A DNA stretch of 64,000 bases. It comes from Embleya hyalina. Lineage in GTDB: Bacteria > Actinomycetota > Actinomycetes > Streptomycetales > Streptomycetaceae. Below are positions 24,494 to 32,719 of this stretch, piece after piece; the stretch's first letter is position 1, and each line of letters starts with the position of its first letter. The position numbers and the translations under genes were made by a program. The stretch is taken from assembly GCF_003967355.1 (NCBI RefSeq), contig NZ_BIFH01000013.1, forward strand, positions 427,870 to 491,869, read 5' to 3'. Under the pieces are notes generated by a model. It was not told the origin of the DNA. It did not search any database and saw nothing but the letters and a program-made list of their open reading frames with translations.

Positions 24494-25133
24494 CCTCCCG
24501 CCGGTACGGCTGGCCCTGTGGCGCGACCGCGACCCGGAGGCCATGCGGATACCGGGGATGTACCTCGGCGAGGCGGACGTCGCCGGCGACCCCCTGGACG
24601 AGGTCGCGGGGCTTGCCGCGGGCGGTGCGTGCCTGGCTCGTCTGCCCGCCGCGATCGACCTGTCCACCGGCGGGGTCGAGGCGGCCGGCGCGGCGGCCGT
24701 GGCGGGACTCGTGGTCGTCCGCGAACTCACCGCGCACGGTATCGCCGTCGACTGGACGCTCCGGCCGGCCGCCGGGCCCTGGGACTGGCGCCCGCTCGGC
24801 CACCTGCACCCGCCGACCACCGTGATCGACGGTGCCGGGCTCGCCGCCGCCTGGCGGGACGACTTCCGCCCCGCGAAGTTCGGCTACCGCCACGGCCCCG
24901 GCTTCATCGAGGTCCGCGACCACCGCGCCGACCCGTTCCGCCGCCTCGTCATCCGCAACCCCCGCTACGAGCAGGTCATCGAGCCGCTGCTGCGCGGTGT
25001 GGCCACGACGGACCTGACCGAGGCGGTGACCGCGCGCTACCACGAGGCGGGCCTCCTGCACCGGGTGGGCGGGTACGTGTGGTGGACCCCGTACCGCGTC
25101 CGCCACAGCCCACACGGCACGGGATCGCCGTGA
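24483..25133 (+). CDS. DUF5825-like protein of RiPP radical SAM loci
   Basis: 216 residues; ATG 24483-24485, overlapping the radical SAM gene by 11 bases. No signal peptide or membrane segment. Notable parts are GACLARLPAAIDLSTGGVEA near the N-terminus and WRDDFRPAKFGYRHGPGFIE, VIRNPRYEQVI and a C-terminal helix-turn region (LTEAVTARYHEAGLLHRVGG). I recognise it as resembling DUF5825 proteins, which accompany RiPP maturation radical SAM methyltransferases. The name rests on memory of size and context, not on a search. The C-terminal part looks like a small winged helix, so it may act as a leader-recognition or chaperone subunit. Coupled translation with the second radical SAM protein supports a complex. 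Confidence 0.6.
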   Translation: MSADLPPVRLALWRDRDPEAMRIPGMYLGEADVAGDPLDEVAGLAAGGACLARLPAAIDLSTGGVEAAGAAAVAGLVVVRELTAHGIAVDWTLRPAAGPWDWRPLGHLHPPTTVIDGAGLAAAWRDDFRPAKFGYRHGPGFIEVRDHRADPFRRLVIRNPRYEQVIEPLLRGVATTDLTEAVTARYHEAGLLHRVGGYVWWTPYRVRHSPHGTGSP

Positions 25134-25206
25134 TCGGGCGGCGGCACCGGACCGTGCCGCGAAATCGCCCGGGCCGGCGGCCGGCACGCGCATTACGCTA
25201 CGCGGC

Positions 25207-25848
25207 ATGGTGTCCCAGGATCGTCTCCTCGCGTTCGCGGCCATGTCGGCCCTGCTCATCGTGATACCCGGCCCGAGCGTGCTGTTCGTGGTGGGGCGAG
25301 CCCTGGCGCACGGGCGGCGCGCCGCGCTGACGACCGTGGCCGGGAACACCGTCGGGGCGTACACCCTGGTGGTGGCCGTGGCACTGGGTGTGGGCGGGAT
25401 CGTGGAGCGCTCGGTGCCGCTGTTCACCACACTGAAACTGGTCGGCGCCGCGTACCTGATGTATCTGGGCGTGCAGGCGTTTCGCGGGCGCAAGGCGCTG
25501 CCCGCGGCGTTCACCGCGGACGGGCCGACGGCGACCGGGATTCCGAGGACCTTTTGGGACGGGTTCCTGGTGGGTGTCGCCAACCCCAAGACGATCGTGT
25601 TCTTCGCCGCGGTGCTCCCGCAGTTCGTCGACCGCGACCGGGGCCACGTGGCGGCGCAGATGTTGCTGCTCGGCCTGGTGTTCAACGTGATCGCGGTGGC
25701 GTGCGACAGCGCGTGGGGCCTGGCGGCGGCGACCGCGCGCGGCTGGTTCGTCGGCTCGCCGCGACGACTGGCCGCGGTCGGCGGCGTGGGCGGGCTCGCG
25801 ATGATCGGCCTCGGCGTGACGGTCGCGGCGACCGGCCGCAAGGACTGA
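25207..25848 (+). CDS. LysE/RhtB-family exporter
   Basis: 213 residues with five to six hydrophobic helices. The family signature MSALLIVIPGPSVLFVVGRA is at the N-terminus and GVANPKTIVFFAAVLPQFVD in the middle. LysE-type carriers export amino acids and small amino-acid derivatives by proton exchange. ATG 25207-25209. It lies 73 bases after the RiPP operon on the same strand, so it may be read with it; if so the exported product would be small (a trimmed, modified peptide or residue). It could equally be an independent amino-acid exporter. Convergent with the ATP-grasp gene (26 bases apart). Confidence 0.92.
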   Translation: MVSQDRLLAFAAMSALLIVIPGPSVLFVVGRALAHGRRAALTTVAGNTVGAYTLVVAVALGVGGIVERSVPLFTTLKLVGAAYLMYLGVQAFRGRKALPAAFTADGPTATGIPRTFWDGFLVGVANPKTIVFFAAVLPQFVDRDRGHVAAQMLLLGLVFNVIAVACDSAWGLAAATARGWFVGSPRRLAAVGGVGGLAMIGLGVTVAATGRKD

Positions 25849-25874
25849 CGGAGCCCGTCGGCGGTCGTTCGCCC

Positions 25875-27185
25875 TCAGTCCGAGTCGAGGGTGTGCGGGG
25901 CGAACACGGCGGCCATCGCGCTGCCGAGGGCTCCGTTGAGGACATGGTTTCGGCCCATCCGTGACCCGTAGCCGATCACCCGCCCACGCAGGACCGCGAC
26001 CTTCAGGTCGCGCATGTATCGCCCCCCGTCGGTGTCGACGCACGAGGGCGCGACCCGTTCCTGAACGAGCCACCCCCGCCGCGCCGGGTCGCGCAGCAGA
26101 CCCGCCCACGTGTGCGGGTCCGTGTCGACTCCCATGTGCACGGCTTGGCCGCGGAATCCGTAGGGGGCCTTGACGACCAGGTCGACGCGACCGGCGATCG
26201 CCTCGGCCACGGAGACGCCGTCGCCGAGTTTGCGGCTCCAGGGCACGAGGGCGTGCAACGCCGTGTGCTGTGCGGGGGTGAACAGGTGCCGGAACCGGGG
26301 ATCGGACATGACGGCCAGGCACAATTTGTTCTCCGCCACCCAACGCTCGGCCAACACATTGGGCGCGATCAGGTCGCCGGCGGTCAACCGTGCGCACAAC
26401 CCGTCCCACCGCTCGACCTCGGCGGCGTCGGCCGGGATGTGCTTGAGGTAGGCCAGCGCGAACTCCGACAGGGCGGCGTCGTCGTCGGCGTCCACCGGGA
26501 TCAACGCACGGCCACGCGCGGTGAACTGGGCCCGCATCACCTCGACTTCGAACCGCGACTGGCGCCGACCGCGAACCAGGGCGATGCGCCCGGCCGCGGC
26601 GTCCGACACGCCGCGCTCACGACCGTGGGTGACCAGCCAGTCGGCGAACCAGGTCGGTTGTTCCATCGGGGTGTCGGGCACGCTCCACTCGGCCAGGACG
26701 GCCCCCGCCGGCGACCGGCGCCACATCCGGTTGACCGAGCCTGCCACCATGACACCGCCCGGGCTGCTCGGGTTGAACTCCAACACCCGCACGGAACCCA
26801 GATTCGCGCCGACCAGGTCCGGCCGGCAGAAGTCCACCAGGGGCCGTTCCCGGCGATCGTGCCGCAGGATCCACCGGTGCAACACCGCCGGGACTCCCAG
26901 GAAGTCCCGCAGCGCCGGGTCGTCGGGGTAACACTCGACCACACGCTCCAGGCACCGCACCACCGTCAGGACCCGGCGGCGCAGGATCCGCTCCGCTGTG
27001 CGCTCCAACACCGAGACCGCGGGCAGCAGGGCTCCCGCTTTCAACGCCCGCTCGGTTCCCAGGCCCGCGTCCACCCCCTCGAACGCGGCCGCCACCGATT
27101 TTGCGCAAGGTCCGGAACAGCCGGGCGCGCCGGGTATGGCCATCAGATCACGATCGGGATCCCATAGGGGCAAGGCATCATTCAT
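25875..27185 (-). CDS. ATP-grasp-like ligase (glutathionylspermidine-synthase-like)
   Basis: 436 residues; ATG 27183-27185 with a weak ribosome site. The stretch GANLGSVRVLEFNPSSPGGV and the late lysine/acid-rich block DLVVKAPYGFRGQAVHMG, then WLVQERVAPSCVDTDGGRYM, match the circularly permuted ATP-grasp fold. Here the nucleotide-binding lysine and the Mg2+ carboxylates come late. This fold joins a carboxylate to an amine through an acyl-phosphate. The divergent neighbour is a PLP amino-acid decarboxylase (170 bases apart), so a shared promoter region and a joint role in making an aminoacyl side chain are plausible, as with BtrJ and BtrK of butirosin; I cannot prove homology to BtrJ. No membrane segments. 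Confidence 0.68.
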   Translation of the reverse strand: MNDALPLWDPDRDLMAIPGAPGCSGPCAKSVAAAFEGVDAGLGTERALKAGALLPAVSVLERTAERILRRRVLTVVRCLERVVECYPDDPALRDFLGVPAVLHRWILRHDRRERPLVDFCRPDLVGANLGSVRVLEFNPSSPGGVMVAGSVNRMWRRSPAGAVLAEWSVPDTPMEQPTWFADWLVTHGRERGVSDAAAGRIALVRGRRQSRFEVEVMRAQFTARGRALIPVDADDDAALSEFALAYLKHIPADAAEVERWDGLCARLTAGDLIAPNVLAERWVAENKLCLAVMSDPRFRHLFTPAQHTALHALVPWSRKLGDGVSVAEAIAGRVDLVVKAPYGFRGQAVHMGVDTDPHTWAGLLRDPARRGWLVQERVAPSCVDTDGGRYMRDLKVAVLRGRVIGYGSRMGRNHVLNGALGSAMAAVFAPHTLDSD

Positions 27186-27355
27186 TCCGGGACATTAACA
27201 CTCCGGTCGTTACGCTACGACGGTTTTCCGAAAAGCCGACCGCAGGTGTGGTCGACGCCGATCGGCGCTCCCCTTTTCGAGGCTCGACATGTGCAGGATC
27301 GGTGTCCTACGGTGAAAACCGTCCTGGTATCCGACGGGAAATTCGGAGGTGGGTC

Positions 27356-28588
27356 GTGATCGAAAGTCGGCTGAAAGCCGCGGCCGAGCGTATCGCCCGG
27401 GAAATACCGACACCTTTTTACGTGGTCGACCCGGGCGGGGTCGAGCGGGATTTCACCGCGATGGACAAGGCATGGCGCGAGTGGTTTCCGCGGTTCACCC
27501 TTGCGTATTCCTACAAGAGCAATCCACTGACGGCGTTCACACGGTTGTTGTGCGCACTGGGGGCGACGGCCGAAGTGGTCTCCGGTCCGGAACTCGAAAC
27601 CGCCCTGAAGGACGGGTTCCCGCCCGATCGCATCCTCTTCGACGGCCCGGTGAAACATGCCGCGGAATTGACCCGGGCCCTGGCTCTCGGGGTCGGCGTA
27701 CAGATCGACTCGGCGGCGGAGGTCGAAGACGTCGCCGCCGCGATTTCGGAGGGCGGTCCGCGACCGCGCGTGTGTTTACGCCTGGCCATCGGGACCGATT
27801 CGGGGGAGTGGTCGCGATTCGGATTGATGCCCGACGAGGTGCCGCGCGCCCGGCGGATTCTCGCCGATGCGGGAGTGCGGGTGCGGGGCGTGCATCTGGG
27901 CGTGGGAACCCTGGTCCGGGGCCCGCGGACGTACCGCGCCGCGATACGCCTGTGGCGCGAGACGTTGCCGGAATTGGCCCACGACGCCCCGGAGCCCTTC
28001 GTCCTGAATATCGGCGGCGGGTTTCCGCCGCGCGGCGACACGGCCGATCCGGCCGCGCCCTGGGCGGAGTTCGCGGCCGAGGTCGCCGAGGAGTGCGGGC
28101 TGCTCGGTCTGCGGCCCCGGGACGTGCACCTGGTCGTCGAGCCGGGGCGCAGCCTGGCGGAGGAACACGGCGTGCTCGTCGCCCGGGTGGCCGTCCGCAA
28201 ACGCCGCGCCGAGGGCCCCGACCTGCTGGTGCTGGACGCCGGCACCAATCTCGCCCGGACGGTGAAGTCCCGCAGCCACCCGATCGAGTTCGTCCCTTCG
28301 GACCCCGACGACGCGGCCGACGCGGGCGGCACGCGGGACCCGATCGGCGCCGGCTCCGCCCGGGAGCCGTACGCCGTGTACGGCAACAACTGCTACGAGG
28401 GCGACGTCTTCGCTCGAGTGGTCGACGGACCCTCGTCGTTGCGCCCGGGGCAGCTGGTCCTGGTGGGCTCCGTCGGTGCCTACGACATGCCGTTCGCCCA
28501 CGTGTGGGTCCGGCCGCGTCCCCCGGTGTACGCGCCGGCCGGCACCGGCCACGTCCTGGTGCGCGAGCCGGGGCGGGCCATCCGCTGA
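27356..28588 (+). CDS. PLP-dependent decarboxylase (ornithine/diaminopimelate decarboxylase family)
   Basis: 410 residues from GTG 27356, with GGAGGTGGGTC directly before it. The fold III PLP enzyme has the Schiff-base Lys in TLAYSYKSNPLTAF, a glycine-rich phosphate loop FVLNIGGGFPPRG, an arginine-bearing VVEPGRSLAEEHG, and GNNCYEGDVFARV with the active-site Cys-Tyr/Glu block near the C-terminus. DAP decarboxylases carry a similar CxxxD. It should decarboxylate a D- or L-amino acid, free or bound to a carrier protein. The genes beside it (ATP-grasp enzyme; NRPS with a carrier domain) suggest a secondary-metabolism amino-acid unit rather than lysine biosynthesis. Convergent with the NRPS gene, with a strong hairpin between them. 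Confidence 0.9.
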   Translation: MIESRLKAAAERIAREIPTPFYVVDPGGVERDFTAMDKAWREWFPRFTLAYSYKSNPLTAFTRLLCALGATAEVVSGPELETALKDGFPPDRILFDGPVKHAAELTRALALGVGVQIDSAAEVEDVAAAISEGGPRPRVCLRLAIGTDSGEWSRFGLMPDEVPRARRILADAGVRVRGVHLGVGTLVRGPRTYRAAIRLWRETLPELAHDAPEPFVLNIGGGFPPRGDTADPAAPWAEFAAEVAEECGLLGLRPRDVHLVVEPGRSLAEEHGVLVARVAVRKRRAEGPDLLVLDAGTNLARTVKSRSHPIEFVPSDPDDAADAGGTRDPIGAGSAREPYAVYGNNCYEGDVFARVVDGPSSLRPGQLVLVGSVGAYDMPFAHVWVRPRPPVYAPAGTGHVLVREPGRAIR

Positions 28589-28594
28589 CATGTT

Positions 28595-28634
28595 CGAGCC
28601 CCACCGACCGGTCCCGGGCGGTGGGTGGGGCTCG
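28595..28634. terminator. Bidirectional terminator hairpin
   Basis: CGAGCCCCACC (28595-28605) and GGTGGGGCTCG (28624-28634) form a perfect 11-bp stem with an 18-base loop. It lies between the convergent decarboxylase and NRPS-reductase genes and can end both transcripts. Confidence 0.75.
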
Positions 28635-28665
28635 CGTCGGTGCCCCCGGCGGGTCGTCGGTCGCG

Positions 28666-31600
28666 TCACGAGCGCGTCGACGTCCGGTGGTAGTGGACGT
28701 AGCGGTCGAAGACGTTCGCGTCGATGACGGGCGGTCGCAGCCCGATCCGCCGGGCCAGCCGTTCGGCGCGGGCGACGGAGAACAGCGCCGTGCCGTCCTG
28801 GAAGACGTCGGCCAGCCGATTCCGGTGCGGTTGCGGATCCCCGTCGGGCGCCGGCAGTACGGCCAGTGCCCCCGCCAGGGTGCGGTCCCCGGGCGCGGCG
28901 AGCGAGGCGTCGTGCAGGGCCGCCCAGAACGTCTCGTATCCGACCGGCTCCAGCCCGAAGGCCGAGCCGAACGCGCCCAGCAGCCCGCCGAGTTGCACGG
29001 GCGTGGGATGCAGGAGGTGGAACCAGCCGCGTTCGTGGTGCGCCACGGCGGCGGCAAGCAGCGCGCCGACGGTGTCCAGGGGCGTGTAGTCCAGGAGCAG
29101 CGGATTCGTGGGGTGCGCGCCCACCCGCAGGCAGGCCCGGATGAACAGGTCCGTGCGGGAGCCGTTGTTCGGGACGCCCGTGTCGGTCGCGGGCATCACC
29201 TCGCCGAGCCGGTGCACCGCCGTCGGCAGGCCGCGCTCCGCCGCCTGGAGGACGAGTTGTTCGGCCACCCACTTGGACCGCCCGTACCCGGTCGTGGCCG
29301 CGTCGACGGCGGGCCACGGTGCCTCGGGCGCCCGGGACCCGGGGCCGTCGGGGACCGGCGCCCGGCCGCGCGCGGCGAGGGTGGACACGAAGTGCAGCAC
29401 CTTGGGTCGGCACCGCGTGGCGAACCGCAGGATCTCCACGGTGCCCTCGACGTTCGCCGGGCGGTGCGCCGCGTATCCGCGCACGAGGTTGACCAGGGCG
29501 CCGGCGTGCACGATCGTATCGACGCGCTCGGCGAGGCGGCGCGTGTCCGCGTCGTCCAGCCCCAGGCCCGGTGCGGACAGGTCGCCGACCACGATGCGCA
29601 GGCGTTCGGCGTGCTCGTCGCGCCAGAGGCCGTAGTGGCGCAGATTGTCCGCCACGCGCGCCCGGGCGGATTCCGCGTCGTCCGCGCGGACCAGGCAATA
29701 CGCGGTGACCCCGGGCAGGCGAAGCACGTCGTACAGCAGTTGTGCGCCGACGAAGCCGGTCACGCCGGTGAGCAGTACGTGCTCGACGCGCGCTGCCGCG
29801 GGCGTGTACGGGAGTCGGATGTCCGGGGGCAGCACCGGGTCGTGGTCGAAGTGCTCGGCGGCATCCCGGCGGGTCCGCCGTGCGGCGATCGGGGCGCCGT
29901 TTCCGTTTCCGTTGCCGTTCGGCCCGGTTCGACCGCGCAGGGCCGCGAGTTGGTCCGTCACGGTGGGGGCCGCGACCACGTCGCGTACGGAGAAGTCGAT
30001 CCGGAAGCGGGCCGCGATGGCCAGGGCGAGGCGCTGGGCGCTGAGCGAGTCGCCGCCGCTGTCGAAGAAGTCCTTGTCGGCGTGTACGACGGGCTCCGGG
30101 AGCACCTCGGCCCACAGGTCGAGCAGTGCCCGCCGCGCGAGTTCCGCGGTCGGCGGGGGGCGGGTCGCGCCGCCGGCGGTGCCCCGCGGGACCGGGGCGG
30201 CGGGGCCGCCGGCCTGTACCGGGCGGTCGAGCAGTCGTTTCAGGGCGCCGCGATCGGCCTTTCCGTTGCCGTTGAGCGGCATGTTCTCCAGGATCACGAA
30301 GCGTTTCGGGGTCAACTCGGCCGGCAGCGTCGCGCGCGCGTGGCGGATCAGGTCGTCGGTCGAGGTGTCGCCGCGGACGGTGACGAAGGCGGCCAGGTAG
30401 GTGGAGCCGCCGTGCTCGTGCGCCACGACCTTCGCCTCGCGGACCCGGGGGTGTGTGGCGATCGCCTGCTCGACCTCGCCCGATTCGACCCGCACCCCGC
30501 CGACCTTGAACTGCTGGTCGCGTCGGCCGCCGAAGAAGAGCACGCCGTCCGCGTCGTGGTGACCGAGGTCGCCGGTGCGGTACATGCGCGGCCCGGGCAG
30601 TTCGGCGAACGGGTTCGCCACGAACGCCGCGTCGGTGCGCCGAGGATCACCCAGATACCCGAGGCCCAGGCACTCGCCGCCGATGTGGATCTCGCCGATC
30701 TCGCCCGGCGCGACCGGCCGGTTGTGTTCGTCCAGGACGATCGCCCACGTGTTGTCGATGGGGCGGCCGATCGGCAGCGGACTGCGGGGGTCGCGGGTCA
30801 CGTCGTGGAAGACCGACCCGATCGCGGCCTCGGTGGGACCGTACGTGTTGATCAGCGCGACGTCGGGCAACATCTCGTGGAACAGCCGGACGGCGCGTGC
30901 GTTGATCTCCTCGCCGCCGATCAGCAGCCGTCGCAGCGAGCCGAGTCGTGGTATCAACTCCGGCTGTGAGTGCAGCAGTTCGACCAGGCTGTTGAAGATC
31001 GTCGGGACGAAGTCGGTCATCGTGATCCGGTGCCGTGCGATCACGTCGACGGTGGCGGCGAGGTCGAGCATGCCCCGGGGCTCCGGGATGACGACGCTGC
31101 CGCCGTGGGTGAGCGGCCACAGGAGTTGCCACAGCGACGAGTCGAAGGTGTGCCGACTGTTCTGGAGCACCCGTTCCGGGTCGTCGGCCACGAACCGGTG
31201 GGTCATGTAGAGGAATCGATTGAGCAGGCCGCGGTGCGTGTTGAGGGCGCACTTGGGTACGCCGGTGGATCCGGACGTGTAGAAGCCGTACGCGAGGTCG
31301 TCGGGGCGGGCCGGCGGGCCGAAGCGGTCGGCGGTCGCGGGGCCGAGCCGGTCGAGGTCGACCGTGACGGTCACCGGAGCATCGCGGTCGTCGCCCCACG
31401 TCGGCCCGGTGTCCCGGCGCGTACCGGCTCCGACGCCCGGCGCCGTACCGGTCGCGAGGTCTCGCGTCGTGTCCGGGCCGGCGACGGACAGCACGACCTT
31501 CGGGTCGCACGCCCGGATCATGCCGCGCAGCCGCTGCTCGGGCCAGGTCGCGTCCAGGGGCACGAACGCCGCGCCCGTTTTGAGCACGGCCAGCATGGCC

Positions 31601-31863
31601 ACCGGCAGGCCGAGGCCGTTGCGGGCGGCGAGCGGTACCAGGTCGCCGGGTCCGGTGCCGTGTTCGTGCAGATCCCGGGCCAGTGCGCTCGCCATCCGGG
31701 TCATGCGCTCGTAGTCGAGGACCCGGCCGGCGCATTCGACGGCCGGGGCGTGCGGGGCTCGCGACGCCCGGGCCTCGACGAGGTCCAGGACGGTCCGGTC
31801 GGGCGGGAGGGAGACGGCTCGGCCCAGGAATTGTGCAACCTGTGTCTCGCGCAACCTCTGCAT
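28666..31863 (-). CDS. NRPS-like A-PCP-reductase (carboxylic acid reductase type)
   Basis: 1,065 residues. Adenylation domain ~20-560: YTSGSTGVPKCALNTHRG (A3), LINTYGPTEAAIGS (A5), MYRTGDLGHHD (A7), LNGNGKADRGALKR (A10 with the catalytic Lys). Carrier domain near 600: FFDSGGDSLSAQRLA, Ser for phosphopantetheine. Reductase domain from ~695: VLLTGVTGFVGAQLLYDVL nucleotide loop and TGYGRSKWVAEQL with the SDR Tyr and Lys. It should activate one acid, load it on the carrier, and release it by NAD(P)H reduction to an aldehyde or alcohol. By alignment to GrsA the pocket reads D-S-W-D-L-G-T-I-G-K, which I cannot match to a known substrate. No condensation domain. ATG 31861-31863; an upstream in-frame TTG is possible. 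The aldehyde could be a substrate for the class III aminotransferase downstream. Confidence 0.92.
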   Translation of the reverse strand: MQRLRETQVAQFLGRAVSLPPDRTVLDLVEARASRAPHAPAVECAGRVLDYERMTRMASALARDLHEHGTGPGDLVPLAARNGLGLPVAMLAVLKTGAAFVPLDATWPEQRLRGMIRACDPKVVLSVAGPDTTRDLATGTAPGVGAGTRRDTGPTWGDDRDAPVTVTVDLDRLGPATADRFGPPARPDDLAYGFYTSGSTGVPKCALNTHRGLLNRFLYMTHRFVADDPERVLQNSRHTFDSSLWQLLWPLTHGGSVVIPEPRGMLDLAATVDVIARHRITMTDFVPTIFNSLVELLHSQPELIPRLGSLRRLLIGGEEINARAVRLFHEMLPDVALINTYGPTEAAIGSVFHDVTRDPRSPLPIGRPIDNTWAIVLDEHNRPVAPGEIGEIHIGGECLGLGYLGDPRRTDAAFVANPFAELPGPRMYRTGDLGHHDADGVLFFGGRRDQQFKVGGVRVESGEVEQAIATHPRVREAKVVAHEHGGSTYLAAFVTVRGDTSTDDLIRHARATLPAELTPKRFVILENMPLNGNGKADRGALKRLLDRPVQAGGPAAPVPRGTAGGATRPPPTAELARRALLDLWAEVLPEPVVHADKDFFDSGGDSLSAQRLALAIAARFRIDFSVRDVVAAPTVTDQLAALRGRTGPNGNGNGNGAPIAARRTRRDAAEHFDHDPVLPPDIRLPYTPAAARVEHVLLTGVTGFVGAQLLYDVLRLPGVTAYCLVRADDAESARARVADNLRHYGLWRDEHAERLRIVVGDLSAPGLGLDDADTRRLAERVDTIVHAGALVNLVRGYAAHRPANVEGTVEILRFATRCRPKVLHFVSTLAARGRAPVPDGPGSRAPEAPWPAVDAATTGYGRSKWVAEQLVLQAAERGLPTAVHRLGEVMPATDTGVPNNGSRTDLFIRACLRVGAHPTNPLLLDYTPLDTVGALLAAAVAHHERGWFHLLHPTPVQLGGLLGAFGSAFGLEPVGYETFWAALHDASLAAPGDRTLAGALAVLPAPDGDPQPHRNRLADVFQDGTALFSVARAERLARRIGLRPPVIDANVFDRYVHYHRTSTRS

Positions 31864-31933
31864 GTCGATGAAGTCCCCTGTCGCATGGGTGCGAACAACT
31901 CGTGACAAGCCGCGGCCGCGACGCCGAAAAGAT

Positions 31934-31971
31934 GGGAAAGCCCTCGTCGGTGGGTCGCCGAGGGCTTTCCC
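31934..31971 (-). terminator. Terminator after the 103-residue gene
   Basis: GGGAAAGCCCTCG (31934-31946) pairs perfectly with CGAGGGCTTTCCC (31959-31971), a 13-bp stem with a 12-base loop. It begins 22 bases after the stop of the small gene on the minus strand and stands before the NRPS start, separating the two transcripts or attenuating read-through. Confidence 0.75.
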
Positions 31972-31993
31972 GTCAGTGATTCGAAACGCCGGA

Positions 31994-32305
31994 TCAGACC
32001 TCGGTCGCCACCCAGCTGATATACCAGCCGTGACTCACCGCGTATTCCACCGGCAGCGGCCGGCCGTCCTGCCAGCGCACGTAGATGCGGAAGCCCTTGG
32101 CGGTCGGCGTGTAAATGGTGTTTCCACCGGTGGTGGTCCACATGGAGTCGCGCCCGCACAGATTCGCCGTGTACACCGGGGTTTCCGAGAAGTTGCCCGC
32201 GGTGGTGTCCACGTCGATGTAGATCCCGGTGCCGTTGTCCTCCTCCACGTGCTGCTGCCAGTCGTCGATGGCGGTGTTGCCGGCGATAAACCTCGGATTG
32301 CTCAT
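31994..32305 (-). CDS. Small orphan protein, beta-rich, 103 residues
   Basis: ATG 32303-32305 with an excellent ribosome site (GAGGAGATCAC), so it is probably well expressed. No signal peptide, no membrane segment. The sequence is rich in Trp, Tyr, Thr, Asp and Gly: FIAGNTAIDDWQQHVEED, TPVYTANLCGRDSMWTTTGG, KGFRIYVRWQDGRPLPVEYA and GWYISWVATEV. The pattern T-P-x-Y-x-x-x-L ... W-T-T-T-G-x-x-x-I-Y-x-P-T-x-x-G-F-R-I-Y-V-R reminds me of beta-sandwich, lectin-like repeat domains seen in secreted eukaryotic and planctomycete proteins, but I cannot name the family. A single Cys. It has its own strong terminator. It lies between the NRPS-reductase and the divergent acetyltransferase. Function unknown; a carbohydrate-binding role is a guess. 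Confidence 0.8.
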   Translation of the reverse strand: MSNPRFIAGNTAIDDWQQHVEEDNGTGIYIDVDTTAGNFSETPVYTANLCGRDSMWTTTGGNTIYTPTAKGFRIYVRWQDGRPLPVEYAVSHGWYISWVATEV

Positions 32306-32719
32306 GTGATCTCCTCGGTCGCAGCGAAGACGCGTATCTGCACGTCGGCGTCGCGTTCGAGTGTTAGCGATCGGTTCCGTAGATCACAAGGCACCTTGGC
32401 AATCTTCATGGAATTCGGCAGAATGATCTGTTCCGATTTCGGGACGCCGGAACGGAAGGATCAATTCCTGCTCGATCGATCGGTAGCGGACCTCGCGTGA
32501 TCGCTTCCCGAACGAATCATCGACAAGCCTTGACAGTCGCAGGACCGACGTGAAGCATGATTGTTGGCCGATTTCCTGTAAAGATCGTCCGGCGATCGAC
32601 AAAGATCACTCGGCGGCCGATCGGCCGTGGCCTGCCACATTTTGCCAATTCTCCCGTTCGGGTCGTCGATGAGACGCGCACCCCGAACTCTTTCGCATGT
32701 CTGCGAGGTGCCTTTGCCT
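32306..32719. other. Intergenic region, 414 bases, divergent promoters
   Basis: Clearly richer in A and T than its surroundings, as expected for a regulatory region between two divergent genes (the 103-residue orphan and the Eis-like acetyltransferase). No credible coding frame. Repeated GATC-containing words occur (GATCGATCGG, AAGATCGTCCGGCGATCG, CGGCCGATCGGCCG), the last two being imperfect palindromes that could be operators. I could not fix -35/-10 pairs with confidence. Confidence 0.5.

Noticed and set aside
24608..24622. GGGGCTTGCC resembling half of a rifamycin-associated element.
   Set aside because: It lies inside the DUF5825-like coding sequence, lacks the second half-site and is not upstream of a relevant gene.
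27349..30969. Open frame of about 1,200 codons on the plus strand across the decarboxylase and the NRPS gene.
   Set aside because: It is a shifted frame of the decarboxylase followed by antisense of the NRPS; the product is low-complexity with no motif, and a terminator hairpin lies inside it.
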